Positions 11,094-23,500 of a stretch of 64,000 nt of DNA are shown here, piece after piece; the stretch's first letter is position 1; the number at the start of each line of letters is the position of its first letter. The translations under genes were made by a program, and so were the position numbers. Below the pieces are notes generated by a model, which was given only the letters and a program-made list of their open reading frames with translations, was not told the DNA's origin and made no database searches. Source of the DNA: Hemileia vastatrix (lineage: Eukaryota > Basidiomycota > Pucciniomycetes > Pucciniales > Zaghouaniaceae); assembly GCA_030280995.1 (NCBI GenBank), contig JASXTE010000018.1, positions 1 to 64,000 of the forward strand, read 5' to 3'.

Positions 11094-11480
11094 GTACCTC
11101 CAGAATGAGGCAAAACCACCAAACTTATGTTTTAAGCTCCTTGAAGAGTATAAACTATCAGCAGTATTTTTAGGAGGCTATGATGCAAATGTGATGGATA
11201 GGGTGCTAGAGATGGCAAAGAAACTATGTCTGAATAAGCGGTTGGAATTAGCACTCAACGTAAGTTTTGTGAATTTAAGATGTTTTGTTGTTAGAGGGGA
11301 TATGAGGAAAGGGGTCAACTGGATAGAGGAACAGCTTTCTGGGCAAATCAGAAGGCTAAAGTATGCTTAGAAGAAGGTGGGGAACTTAGTTGAAGAATAT
11401 TGGCAGATGGAGCGCCCAATTCAGAGACCTGGGTTTGCAAAAATCTCAGTAGTAACAATTGATTATGGTGGACAAAAATT
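11094..11480 (+). pseudogene. Sense extension downstream of gypsy-1A integrase
   Basis: After the GPY/F module the sense strand stays protein-like through LLEEYKLSAVFLGGYDAN, ALNVSFVNLRCF, GVNWIEEQLSG and KKVGNLVEEYW, with one stop near 11368. A matching but more broken stretch lies in gypsy-1B (about 60502-60860), where NWIKGDAYHV and KDAGNLANEL align with it. It is therefore a conserved C-terminal part of pol or a small extra ORF. I do not recognise its function. An RNase H-like reading is possible but weak. Confidence 0.55.
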
Positions 11481-11705
11481 ATTTAATAAAAGTAGAGGGA
11501 GAATGGGAAGTGTTCTCCTCTCCTTTTTGTGTTATTTTTTTAGGAAAGTCATGTGTTTTACAAAGTTATACGCACTTTGCTTATGATTTTTTATTATTAT
11601 GATATGTTATGATGTATGAAAATTGTGAAGGGCAAGCATAGTTTAAAGGAAGCTGTGTACAAGAACTATAGCGCTAAACAATTGAGTTTAGAAGAAAATT
11701 CAGGA
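11481..11705. other. Spacer between pol extension and antisense gene B
   Basis: AT-rich spacer in gypsy-1A where the sense pol extension and antisense gene B converge. Likely transcription-end region for both. No motif is firm enough to call a terminator. Confidence 0.4.
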
Positions 11706-12509
11706 CTAATTGGAGTCTGCTTTGAAACTACTGGGGAATCCTTTCCACTCTTCTGGCATAATAAAGTTATTGGGATTGGCAGGAAAACCAGGAATAGAAG
11801 TACAACTAATTTTGTTCATTAACTGACTTATCATTTCTATGTGACTATAGAGGGCTTTCAATTGGTTATCCAAGAACACAGGAGTGCAATTATAGGAGGA
11901 TGATATAGAGTTGTAAATAAAGCAAAGGTATGAGAAGATTCACATTGAATGGACAAAGGGAAGAGGTTGAGGAACCCATCCTAAGGAAATGTATTTGTTA
12001 AAAACTTAGGATAGAGTAAGATAAGGTATAATTATATAAAAGAAAAATATGATGATTAACTTACTTGCTAGAAAATTTGAAGGCCACATGGAAGGAAAAA
12101 GCACTCTTTCAGCATTGGGCACAAATGTAGAGTAAGATTGCATGGCAAATTCTTATTTGGAGGAAGAAGGTGATTCAGCCTTGGGTTGAATGGAGATATC
12201 TTGTTGAGAGTATGCATGAATAGACACACTATCAATGGGTAAGGTTTCATTAGATGGTAAAGTAGTGCTAGTAGGTATATCTAGAACAGTAGGAGCTCTA
12301 AAAGTATCTCTGGAAGGGAACTGGATATTGCTATTAGGAGAACTAAGACATTCATAAGAAAAGGTTCAAGTCTTATGAAATTTAAAGCATTTATTGTAGA
12401 TGGGTCTAAAACTTGCATAACCATGAGGCTTAGATAAATTACAGTTAAAATTACAGCAGCAGAAAAAGCTGCAAGATTGATCTTTAGGTAAGGTATGGTA
12501 TTGGCTCAT
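11706..12509 (-). pseudogene. Gene B of gypsy-1A (antisense, Cys-rich), degraded
   Basis: The start ATG at 12507-12509 gives MSQYHTLPKDQSCSFF, aligned with MTQYCMVPKDQACLFC in gypsy-1B. Conserved blocks follow: SKPHGYASFR, KFHKT then TGA, DISIQPKAES, a GWVP..LPFVHS block, and a C-terminus GFPANPNNFIMPEEWKGF with stop at 11706-11708. The cysteine motif C-x2-C-x6-C of the other copy is degraded here (CSFFCCC). The TGA after HKT is at the same place in both copies. Transcription would be antisense to pol. Function unknown; the cysteines suggest a zinc-binding, possibly nucleic-acid-binding role. Confidence 0.7.
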
Positions 12510-12879
12510 GTCTAATTAGATTTGTGAAAGTGTTGGGTTTGGATAAGGGATAAGAAAGGAATAAAAGGCCTATTTATAGGCACTATAATGATAAAAGTGA
12601 AGGAAGCGCTGGATGGTATACAAGTAGGGATACTACTCAGCAGAAGAATAAAAATGTAACAAGGGTAATTGGAAAAATGTTAGTGCTAAGGAGCACAAGA
12701 TCTTGGGAAGATCTGAGTTTACTTCAAGAATATTAGGTTGAAGAGGATATGGTGCTAACAAATTAAAATATATGGGAAAATTTTTATTGTTTCAAGGTTA
12801 TTTCAGAAGGTGTCAAGAAAAAAGATTCACAGAAGAGATCTTATTATTTTTAAAAATTTATAAATACACTAAATACATA

Positions 12880-12922
12880 CACCACAGGAAATTTGGGGGT
12901 GAACTGCTAGCTATTCTCCCCC
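12880..12922 (+). repeat. Left terminal inverted repeat of the 16.4-kb element
   Basis: Begins CACCACAGGAAATTTGGGGG, then TGAACTGCTAGCTATTCTC. About 36 of 43 positions match the right end reversed. The layout (CACCAC, AT-rich block, G run, GCTAGC core) is the same as in the 250-261 bp MITEs. Confidence 0.9.
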
Positions 12923-15543
12923 TTTGAAATGGTTAGGAAACGGTTGGGAGTAGGTTGGTAAACTTTTGGAAAATCTGATTAAAAAAATTGAAACCAGATT
13001 TACCCTTACTTGAGGTCATCTTGATAAGAGCAATGAAGTTACATTGAAAATAATTTTAACCCAGGTTTATCAAAGATTAAGCACTGATTTTAATGTTCCA
13101 TATTATTCAAGCTGATAATTTACATATATAGTTTCATTGTGTGTAGTATTCCTTATAGAAATTCCTTCATTAGTAACAAACACCTTCAATGATGATACAT
13201 CATGTCATATTTAGGGGATCTCAATGAAAGGATGACTTGAATTCAGTGATAAGTTGAATATAAAGAACTCATGAGATCTATCTAATAATGGCAAAAAGTT
13301 TACTGCAAAAAAATTTTCATTGGTAATAAGGATAATTTTAGAATAAATGTTGGTCTGGATGTATATCTGTGCAACATAGCTTGTATCAATTATAAAAGTG
13401 CCCTTCAAGTGGAAACTTTATGTACTGTGTATGACATGATCTCTTTTACTAGCCATGGTACTTCAATATTTTATAGCCATGAAATTAATGGTATCACAGA
13501 ATTGGTCAAAAGTGTCCTTCTAAAAGACAGTCTGTAGCTGAGAAGGACACTTTTTAATGCATAAAAGATATATAGGTATACATAAAATACCTATAAGATA
13601 TGCATTATAAAAATTTCCTTCTCAGCAACGGACTTTCCATCAGAAGGACACATTTGAAAAAGTCTGTAACACCTTCACCTTTAGGGCTAGTCAAATTTTG
13701 AGTAACAAGACAAGTAAAAGTGCTCAGGTTATACACCATATCTAAATTTTCCACTTGAAATATGGTCTAACACTGAGAAGGACACTTTTATAAAGCACAA
13801 AAGTAGCACTGATTATTTATAATACCTATACAATAGGTAATAAAAAATTGTCCTTGTCAGCAACAGACTATCCTTTAAGTGAACAATTTTGAACAATTCT
13901 AATACACCTTCACTTTTATATTTAAACAATAAAAAAAATACCATGGCCTTTAGCAAACTTCATTCCATCTATTTACACATTGCCTAAAGTGTCCTCCTGA
14001 ACAATGGTCCATTACTGAAAAGGACACTTTTATATTGCATAAAAGATACACATGTATACATATGATACCTAGTTGATATTAGTTATAAAAGTGTCCTTAT
14101 CAGAAATGGAAAATTGTTCAGGGAGTCACTCTAGGCAATGTTTAAGTAGATGGAATTAGGTTTACTGAAGGCCACAGTATTTGATTATTGTTTAAACATA
14201 AAATTAAAGTTGCACCATACTTGTTCAAAAATATGCACTTGAAGTATGATCTGCTGCTGAGATTAACACTTTTATTATGCATATCATCTAGGTATTATAT
14301 ATAACCGTTATATCTATCAAAAATTATAAAAGTGTCTTTCTCAGTGATGAACTGTTTTTCAGGTGAAAACTATAGGTACTGTAAATGATATGAGCTCCTT
14401 TAATAGTGTTGATACTTGAAAATTGGTTTAACATTAAATTGAAGGTTTTACAGACTTGGACAAATGTGTACTTCTGAAGGACAGTCTGACACTCAGAAGG
14501 ACACTTTTATAATGCATATCCATCTTCTGCCATAGACTTATAAACTTACTGATATGCTTTATAAAAGTGTCTTTCTTTGCATCAGCCAATGCTCAGAAAT
14601 ACACTTGGTGTCATTTAAGGCCAGATAACACAGTTTCTTTTCAATTTTGTTTAAAATATTGATCCTATATCTTAAAAATGCATTTTATTAAATTATTATT
14701 ATTTAAGGTAAATAAATCTGTCCAATTTGTTTGGAACAAAAAATAATACTACCTCAAAAATTAATAATATAATGGAAAGAATATTTCACACACACAATTA
14801 TTATTGAAAGCATAGCATCAAGCCATAAGAATGTATAAAAAGCTGGAATAAAAATTTCTTAAAATATAATGAATATATTGAACTTCCAAACATCCTTTTA
14901 TTATTATAATAAAAGTATAGAATTCTTCCAGACGCATTTAGCTCACAAGATTCAACAATACCCCAATCATAGATAATAAACTGATAAGGAAAAGCTTATT
15001 ATATTACTGTTATGAAAAGAAAAATATTTTCCAATACATATGTGGAAACTGTGATATCTGAATTTTCTTCACTTAGGCCATTAACATGAATATGGTTTAG
15101 GAAAATCTATGGAGTTGTAAAATAATAATGCTTAAAATTTCTTCACATGTATAATTTAAATAACTTTTCCTAAGTAATAGATTGATTGATTAATCAATAC
15201 AAACTCTAGCAAAAATATATGTGGTAAAATAAAATTAATACCCTTGCTTTTCAAAGGTTAAAAAACTTATTAATGTATGAATTGGACCTGTCACAGCCTT
15301 TTTAATGCTTTATGTCAACCTGTTGCACAAATATGTTTCTGACTATCAGTCAAGTATTTTTTTGGAAGCCAATAATCTAGAATTAAAGTGTAAAAAAATA
15401 TCTTGTTAACCAGTAAACACAATATTTGATGTGGTGAGAAATGATTTCTAATAATGCATGAAAGATGATAAGGTATACATATAATACCATGATGATATGC
15501 ATTTTTAAAGTGACCTTCTGAGATACAGACTTTTTTTCAAGTG

Positions 15544-16280
15544 GAAAAATAAAAATAAAAATAAAAATAAAAATAAAAATAAAAATAAAAATAAAAATAA
15601 AAATAAAAATAAAAATAAAAATAAAAATAAAAATAAAAATAAAAATAAAAATAAAAATAAAAATAAAAATAAAAATAAAAATAAAAATAAAAATAAAAAT
15701 AAAAATAAAAATAAAAATAAAAATAAAAATAAAAATAAAAATAAAAATAAAAATAAAAATAAAAATAAAAATAAAAATAAAAATAAAAATAAAAATAAAA
15801 ATAAAAATAAAAATAAAAATAAAAATAAAAATAAAAATAAAAATAAAAATAAAAATAAAAATAAAAATAAAAATAAAAATAAAAATAAAAATAAAAATAA
15901 AAATAAAAATAAAAATAAAAATAAAAATAAAAATAAAAATAAAAATAAAAATAAAAATAAAAATAAAAATAAAAATAAAAATAAAAATAAAAATAAAAAT
16001 AAAAATAAAAATAAAAATAAAAATAAAAATAAAAATAAAAATAAAAATAAAAATAAAAATAAAAATAAAAATAAAAATAAAAATAAAAATAAAAATAAAA
16101 ATAAAAATAAAAATAAAAATAAAAATAAAAATAAAAATAAAAATAAAAATAAAAATAAAAATAAAAATAAAAATAAAAATAAAAATAAAAATAAAAATAA
16201 AAATAAAAATAAAAATAAAAATAAAAATAAAAATAAAAATAAAATTAAAAATAAAAATAAAAATAAAAATAAAAAATAAA
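15544..16280 (+). repeat. (AAAAAT)n hexanucleotide satellite, about 120 copies
   Basis: A nearly perfect AAAAAT run, with one AAAATT variant near 16245 and a degenerate tail rich in AATAAT to about 16312. It lies inside the first full unit of the tandem array, directly next to the spliced gene. On the reverse strand it reads as an uninterrupted Ile-Phe repeat, which is a translation artefact. Confidence 0.97.
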
Positions 16281-16597
16281 GATAAAAAAATAATAATAAT
16301 AATAAAATAAAACAAGTTCTTTTATATATATCTGTTAGTTGTTTATTATTTTTTTCTATTTAGTAATTTTTTTAAATTCTTTTATTTAATGATGGTATGA
16401 AGAAGCCTCTGGTGCTTGGTCTGGTTGGTGTTGATGTTTTTGTTTCTTTTTGGATTAGAGGAAGAACTCTGTTCTTTGTAGTACAGGCAGCTGGAGAAAG
16501 TATATGTGTTATAGTGGTCAGGAACTGGGTCAGAAGGTAAACTGTGGGAAGAAGAAGAAGAACCAGGAATGGAGTGCTGAAAAATTTGCTTGATAAT

Positions 16598-17506
16598 TCA
16601 AGACATCTTCCAGTGGTCATCAAGGAGTTGTTTTCTCAGATTCTTCTCAAAATCATTCATCGGACCATGAAGAGCAAAGGCCTTAAGCATGTTTAAACAC
16701 ATTTTTCTAAGGTGTTGCTTCATATCAGCGTAATCAAGCGTCAAAGTAGTTTCTAGGGGCTGGCCAGTCCCAAATGCAGTTGAAGGAGGCACGGTCCCAA
16801 CTAAACCAAAAAATTTGTTCAATAATTATTCTCTGTTGAAAAAATTAAATTTTGTTTTTTTATTTTGGCACTTACAGATTGTGAGATCCTCAAATTTGCA
16901 TGCAGCCAGAATCTGGACGGCTGAAGAGTGTTGAATAGGTGTTGTAGGAGGGTCTACCAGATGGAGGTATAGATTTTTGGGGTTATCCTCAAAATGGTGT
17001 TGAGAAGATGAAGGAGAAGAAGGAGGTTCCTGTGACCTGGTTGCAGCAGCAGGGCTCTTATTGTTGTTATTGTTTATATTATTTCTTGGTGCAGGTTTGG
17101 TAGATATTGGCAGAGGAGTGCCAGGTTGATTGAAGGAAGGACCAGAAGATGGTGATCTGCTGGATGAAGATCCAGAAGAAAGAGAAGTATCAGAGGAAAA
17201 ATTGGCGGCCAGAGGAGATACAAAGTTGTTTCTTTCTGCAGTAACAGGAGGTTTGCGTTTAGAAACAGTGTTGGCTGTTCTGGTGTTAATAGAAGAAGAA
17301 ATTGTGGCAGTACGCATTGCTCTGGGAGCATTAGGAGGTTGTGGTGTGGAGTTATTGGTGTTGGATGGAAGAATTTGGTTGTTTTCTGGCTGAAATTGGA
17401 AATTCTGAGCCTGATTTTTGTTTTGTGACAAGGCGGATGGGCTGCTTGACATTGGGAGTGCCGCCTGGACACGGTCTAGCAGCCTAGGAGCTGATTTTTG
17501 TGCCAT
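16598..17506 (-). CDS. Spliced Ser/Pro/Asn-rich protein of unknown function inside the 16.4-kb element
   Basis: Exon 1 runs 17506-16876 and exon 2 runs 16800-16598. The intron (16801-16875) has a canonical GTAAGT donor and a TTTAG acceptor, and the join keeps the frame, giving about 277 residues. The N-terminus is MAQKSAPRLLDRVQAALP. The middle is low-complexity Ser, Pro, Asn and Gln. The C-terminus looks folded and helical (DYADMKQHLRKMCLNMLKAF, then NDFEKNLRKQLLDDHW). I do not recognise the family. A Ser-rich open stretch upstream (to about 17690) could be an earlier exon. With the satellite, it interrupts a repeat unit that resumes at about 17672. It could be a captured host gene or the element's own gene. 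Confidence 0.5.
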
Positions 17507-20500
17507 TTTTTTAGAAGTTTCTGAGAGGATAAAGATGGTCCTTTAGGAATGGTCGTGGAAATGGAACGGTGGGATCTTCTGGAAGTAGCAGAAGACAAGG
17601 AGGAAGAAGTAGGTCCAAGCTCTGGTGACCTGCTAGGTGATTTTGATATATATTTGTGTGAGGGTGAAGGCAGTGATATGCATTATAAAAGTGTTTTTCT
17701 AAACATTGGACCATTGTTCAGAAGGACACTTTTGACCAAGTCTGTAACACCTTCACTTTTATGGTTGGCCAACAATCAAATACTATGGAAATTAGAAAAA
17801 CCCTTTCAATCCTATTGCACAGAACCTAAATTTTTCACCTGAGAAATAGTCAATTTTTGAGAATGACACTTTAATAATCACAACTACCCAACTTTCACAG
17901 ACATATACCCTTACTGATAGGCTTTATAAAAGTGTCTTCCTCAGCAACAGCCAATGCTCAGAAAGACACTGGGTGCCATGTAAATCCAGATACCACTTTT
18001 TTAATTGTATTTAAAAAATTAATTTCAAATTTGAAAAATGAATTTTATTGAATTATCATTTTTCAAGGTAGAACATTCTGGCAAATGCCTTTGGATGTCA
18101 AAAGAATACTAACTTTAAAAATAATAATATAATTGAAAAAATATTTCAACCCGTAATTATTGTTAAAAACAAAGCATTAAGCCATGGGAATATATAAAAA
18201 CCAAGAATAATATTTTCATAACATATAATTGATATATTGAACTGCCAAATATCCTTTTATTATTATGATCAAGGTATAGAATTCTGCCAGATGCATTTAG
18301 CAAACAAGATTCAACAATACCCCAATTACAGATAATAAACTGGTAAGGACCAGCTCATTATATTATTATTATGAAAAGAAAAATATTATCCCATATATTT
18401 GTGAAAAGTGTGATATCTGAATTTTCTTCACTGAGGCCATTAACATGAATATGATTTAAGAAAATCAAAAAATTGATAAAATAATAATGCTCCAAATTTC
18501 ATTACATTTCTATTTAAAATAATTCATCCCAAGAAACAGATTGGTTGATTAATCAATACATACTCAAGCAGAAATATAGTTAGGAAAAAAAGTTTATTTC
18601 CCTTGCTTTACAAAGGTTCAAAAACCTATTAATGTATGAATTGGACCTTTCACAGCCTTGTTGATGCTTCATGTCACACATTGGCACATATAGTTTTCTG
18701 AACATTGGTCAAGTACTTTCTGCAAGCCAATAATCTAAAATTGAAGGGGTTAAAGAAGCATCTTATTAACCAGTCCACACAATATTTATGTGGTGTAAAA
18801 TGATTTTTTATGATGCATAAAAGATACATATATATACATTTAATACCAAGATGATATGCCTTTTAAAATTGTCCTTCATAGAAACAGACCATTTCTCAGG
18901 TGGACACTTTAGGTTCTTTGCAATAGGATGGTAAGAATTTTTCTAATGACCATGGTATTTGATTGTTGGCTAATCATTAAAGTGAAGTTGTTTCAGACTT
19001 GGTCAAAATTGTCCTTCTGAAGGATGGTCTGACGTGCAGAAGGACACTTTTATACTGCATATCATATAGGTATTATATATAACCATTTTATCATTAAATT
19101 TTGTAAATTTTTCATTCTTATTGATGGACAAATTTTCAGGTAAACACATTAAGTACTGTAAATGACATGAGCTCTTTTTATAGCCTTGGCACAAGAACAT
19201 TAGTTAAACATTAAATTTAAGGTGTTACAGACTTGGTCAAAAGTGTCCTTCTGAAGGACTGTACAACACTCAGAAGAAGACTTTTATAATGCATAAAAGA
19301 CAGATATGTATACATTTAACTCCTAGATAGTATGCATTATAAATGTGCCCTTCTGAGCACCAGACCACTGTTTTGAAGGACATTTTTGACTTAGTCTGTA
19401 ACACATTCACTTTTATGGTTAGCCAACAATCAAAATACCATGGAAATTAGAAAAACACTTTCCATACTATCACACAGAACCTTTAGTGTCCACCTGAGAA
19501 ATGATCCATTTCTGAAAAGAACACTTTGACATTTTGAGCTACCCATTCTCTACAGACTTATACACTTACTGATATGCTTTATAAAAGTGTCTTCCTCAGC
19601 ATCAGTCAATGCTCAGAAGGGTACTTGGTGCCATGTAAAGCCAGATACAACTGTTTTTTTAATTTTATTTAAAAATTTAATCTCATATTTTAAAAATTCA
19701 TTTTATTGATTTATTATTATTCATGGTAAAAATATCAGTCCAATTCCTTTGGTACACAAAATAATACTACCTTAAAAAATAATAATATGATGGAAAGAAT
19801 ATTGAAAACCATAATTATTATGAAAAAAGAGCATCAAGCCATTCAATATATGAAAAGAAAAGACTAATATTTTCTTAACATAGTATAAATATATTGAACT
19901 TCCAAATATCCTTTTATTATTATAATCAAAGTATAACATTCTTCAAGATGCATTTGGCACAAAAGATTCAACAATACCCCCATCATAGATAATAAACTTG
20001 TAAGAAAAAGTTCATAATATTATTATAAAGAAAAAGAAAATATTATCTTATACATATGTGAAAACTGTGATATCGGAATTTTCTTCACTAATGCCATAAA
20101 CATGTAAAAAATTTATGAAAATCTTATAAGTTGTAAAATAATAATTCTTCAAAATTCTTCACATTTGTATATTAAATATTTTTTCCTTAAGTAACACATT
20201 TATTAATTACTCAATAAATACTCTAGCACAAATATAGGTGGAACAAAAAAATTAATACCTTTGCTTTTTAAAGGTTTTAAAATCTATCAATTTTAAGATT
20301 GAATCTTTTACAGCCATGTTGATGCTTTATATCACCCACTGGCACAAACATGTTTCTTATCATCAGTTAAATACTTTCTGGAAACTTAAAATAAAGAGTT
20401 ACAGATTTAAAAAAGTATCTTGTTAACCAGTCCACACAATCTTTGATTGTGTGCACAATAATTTTTTATAATTTATAAAAGATACAAAGTTATATATATA

Positions 20501-23500
20501 ATACCTAGTTTATTTGAAATTTAAAAGTGTCCTTCTCAGAAACAGACCATTGTTTAGGAGGACACTTCAAGTGATGTTTAAGTAGATTGAAAGAGTTTTT
20601 CTAATGTCCATGGTGTTTGATTGTTGGCTAACCATTGAAGTGAAGGTGTTACACACTTGGTCAAAAGTGTCCTTCTGAACGACGGTCCAATGCTCAGAAG
20701 AACACTTTTATAATGCATATCATATAGGTACTATATATAACCATTTTATCTTTAAAATCAACAAAACTATCTTTCTCAGTGATGGATCAATTTCAAGTTA
20801 AAAACTTTCAGTACTGTAAATCACATGAGCTCTTTTAATAGCCTTTGTACTGGAAAATTGGTTAAAAATTAAATTGAAGGTGTTAGATACATTTTCAAAA
20901 GTGTCCTTCTGGAGAAAGTTCTGACACTCAGAAGGACACTTTTATAATGCATAAAAGATAGATATGTATACATATAACACCTACATGATATGCATTATAA
21001 AAGTGTTCTTCTGAGCGTTGGAACGTTGTTCAGAAGGACACTTTGATCAAGTCTGTAACACCTTCACTTTTATGGTTAGCCAACAATCAATTACCATGGA
21101 CTTTAGCAAATAAATTTCCATCCTATTGCACAGAACCTATAGTTTCCACCTGAGCAATGGTCCATAGCTGAAAAGACCACTTTGACAATTTGAGCTACCC
21201 ATGTTCTACAGACTTATACACCTACTGATATGCTTTATAAAAGTGTCTTCCTCAGCATCAGCCAATGCTTTAAAGGACACTTGGTGCCATGTAAAGCCGG
21301 AAAGCAATGTTTTTTTAAATTTTATTTAAGATATTAATCCCATATTTTAAAAATGCATTTTAATAAATTTTCATTATTTAAGGTAAAGCATTCTGGCTAA
21401 TTCCTTTGGAGCACAAAATAATACTATGTCAAAATTCATAATAAATTGGAAATTATATTGCAACACACAGTTATTATTAAAAACATAGCATTAAGCCATT
21501 GAACATATGAAAAGCAAGAATAATATTTTCTTAACATATAATTAATATATTGAACTGCCAAATATCCTTTTATTATTATAATCAAAGTATAGCATTCTTC
21601 CAGATGTATTTAGCACATGAGATTCAACAATACTCCAATAATAGATAAAAAACTGGTAAAGATAAGTTCATTATATTATTATTATGTAAAATAAATCAAT
21701 ATTATCCCACAAATATGTGGAAAGTGTGATATTGGAATTTCTATAATGTAGGCTATCAACATGAATATGATTTAGGGAAGTATAACAATTTGTAAAATAT
21801 AATTCATCAACATTCATCACATTTGTATTTTAAATAATTCTTCCTAAGTAGCATATTGATGGATTAATCAACACATGCTCTAGCATAAATATAGGTGGGA
21901 TAAAAAATCAATACCCTTGCTTTTCAATGGTTCAAAAACATATTAACATACAAATTGAAACTGTTACAGCCTTGTTTATTCTACATGTCACTCACTTGCA
22001 CAAACATTTTTTTGACCATCAGTGAAAGAATTTCTAGAAGCTAATAATATAGAATTAAAGGGTTAACCAAGTATCTTGTTAACCTGTCCACAAAATATTT
22101 GATGTGGTTGAAAATGATTTTTTATAGTGTATAAAATATATACTCAGGTATAAATATAATACCTAGATCATATATTTTTCGAGTGTTCTTCTCAGAAACG
22201 GACCGGTGTTCAGGAGGACACTTTAGGAAAGGTATAAGTAGATGGAAAGGGGTTTGCTAATGTACATGGTATTTGATTTTTGGCTAACCATTAAAGTGAA
22301 GTTGTTACAGACTTGGTCAAAAGTGTCCTTCTAAATGATGGTCCAATGCTCAGAAGGACACATTCATAATGCATATGATATAGGTATTATATATGACCAT
22401 TTTATCTCAAAATTTGTAAATTTGTCTTTCACAGTGATGGAAAATTTTTCAGGTGAGCACTTTATGTACTGTAAATGGTATGAGCTCTTTTAATAGCCTT
22501 GGTGCTGGAACATTGGTTAAACATTAAATTGTAGGTGCTAGAGACTTGTTCAAAAATGTCCTTCTGAACAACAGTCCAATGCTCCGAAGGACCCTTTTAT
22601 AATGTGTAAATAATATGTATATCTATAAAATCTAGATGATATGCACTATAAAAGTGTCCTTCTGAGCATTGGATCGTCCTTCAGAAGGACACTTTTGACA
22701 AAGTCTGTAACACCTTCACTTATATGGCTAGCCAACAATCAAGTGCCATTGACATTAGAAAAACCCTTGCCATCCTATTTCACAGAACCTATAGTATCCT
22801 TCTGAGAAGGACACTATGATAATTTTAGCTACACATGTTCTACAGACTTATGCACTCACCAGTATGCTTTATAAAAGAGTCTTCCTCAGCATCAGCCAAT
22901 TCTCAGAACGACACTTGGTGCTGTGTAAAGCCAGATACCACTGTTTTTTTAATTGTATTTAAAAAATTAATCTCAGATTTGAAAAATTCATTTTATTGAA
23001 TTATTATTATTCATGATAAAAAAAATTGTCCAATTTCTTTGAAAAAAAAATAATACTACCTCAAAATTCATAATACATTTGAAAGTATACTGCAAAACAC
23101 AATTAGTATTAAAAACATAGCATTAAGCCATTTAATATATGAAAAACAAGAATAATATTTTCTAACATATAATTAATATATTGAACTGCAAAACTTCCTT
23201 TTATTATTATGATCAAAGAATAGCATTCTGCCGGATACATTTGGCACACCAGATTTAAAAATCCTGCAATCATAGATGATTAACTGGTAAATGCAAGTTC
23301 ATTATATTAATATTATGAGATGATAAAAATTATCCCATACATATTTGGAAACTGTGATATCTGAATTTTCTTCACTTAGGCCATTTTATGAAATGATTTA
23401 GGAAAATCATAGGAGTTGTAAAATAGTAATGTTTCAACATTCATCACATTTGGATTTTAAATAATTTTTCTAAAGTAGCATAATGATGGATAAATCAATA

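Noticed and set aside
11240..11320. Possible GTAAGT...TTAG intron in the sense extension of gypsy-1A
   Set aside because: The segment reads open through as ALNVSFVNLRCF, so an intron is not needed; a sense intron would also be lost on retrotransposition.
15383..16315. 310-residue minus-strand frame, mostly alternating Ile and Phe
   Set aside because: It is the reverse reading of the (AAAAAT)n satellite; a six-base unit without stops always gives such a frame.
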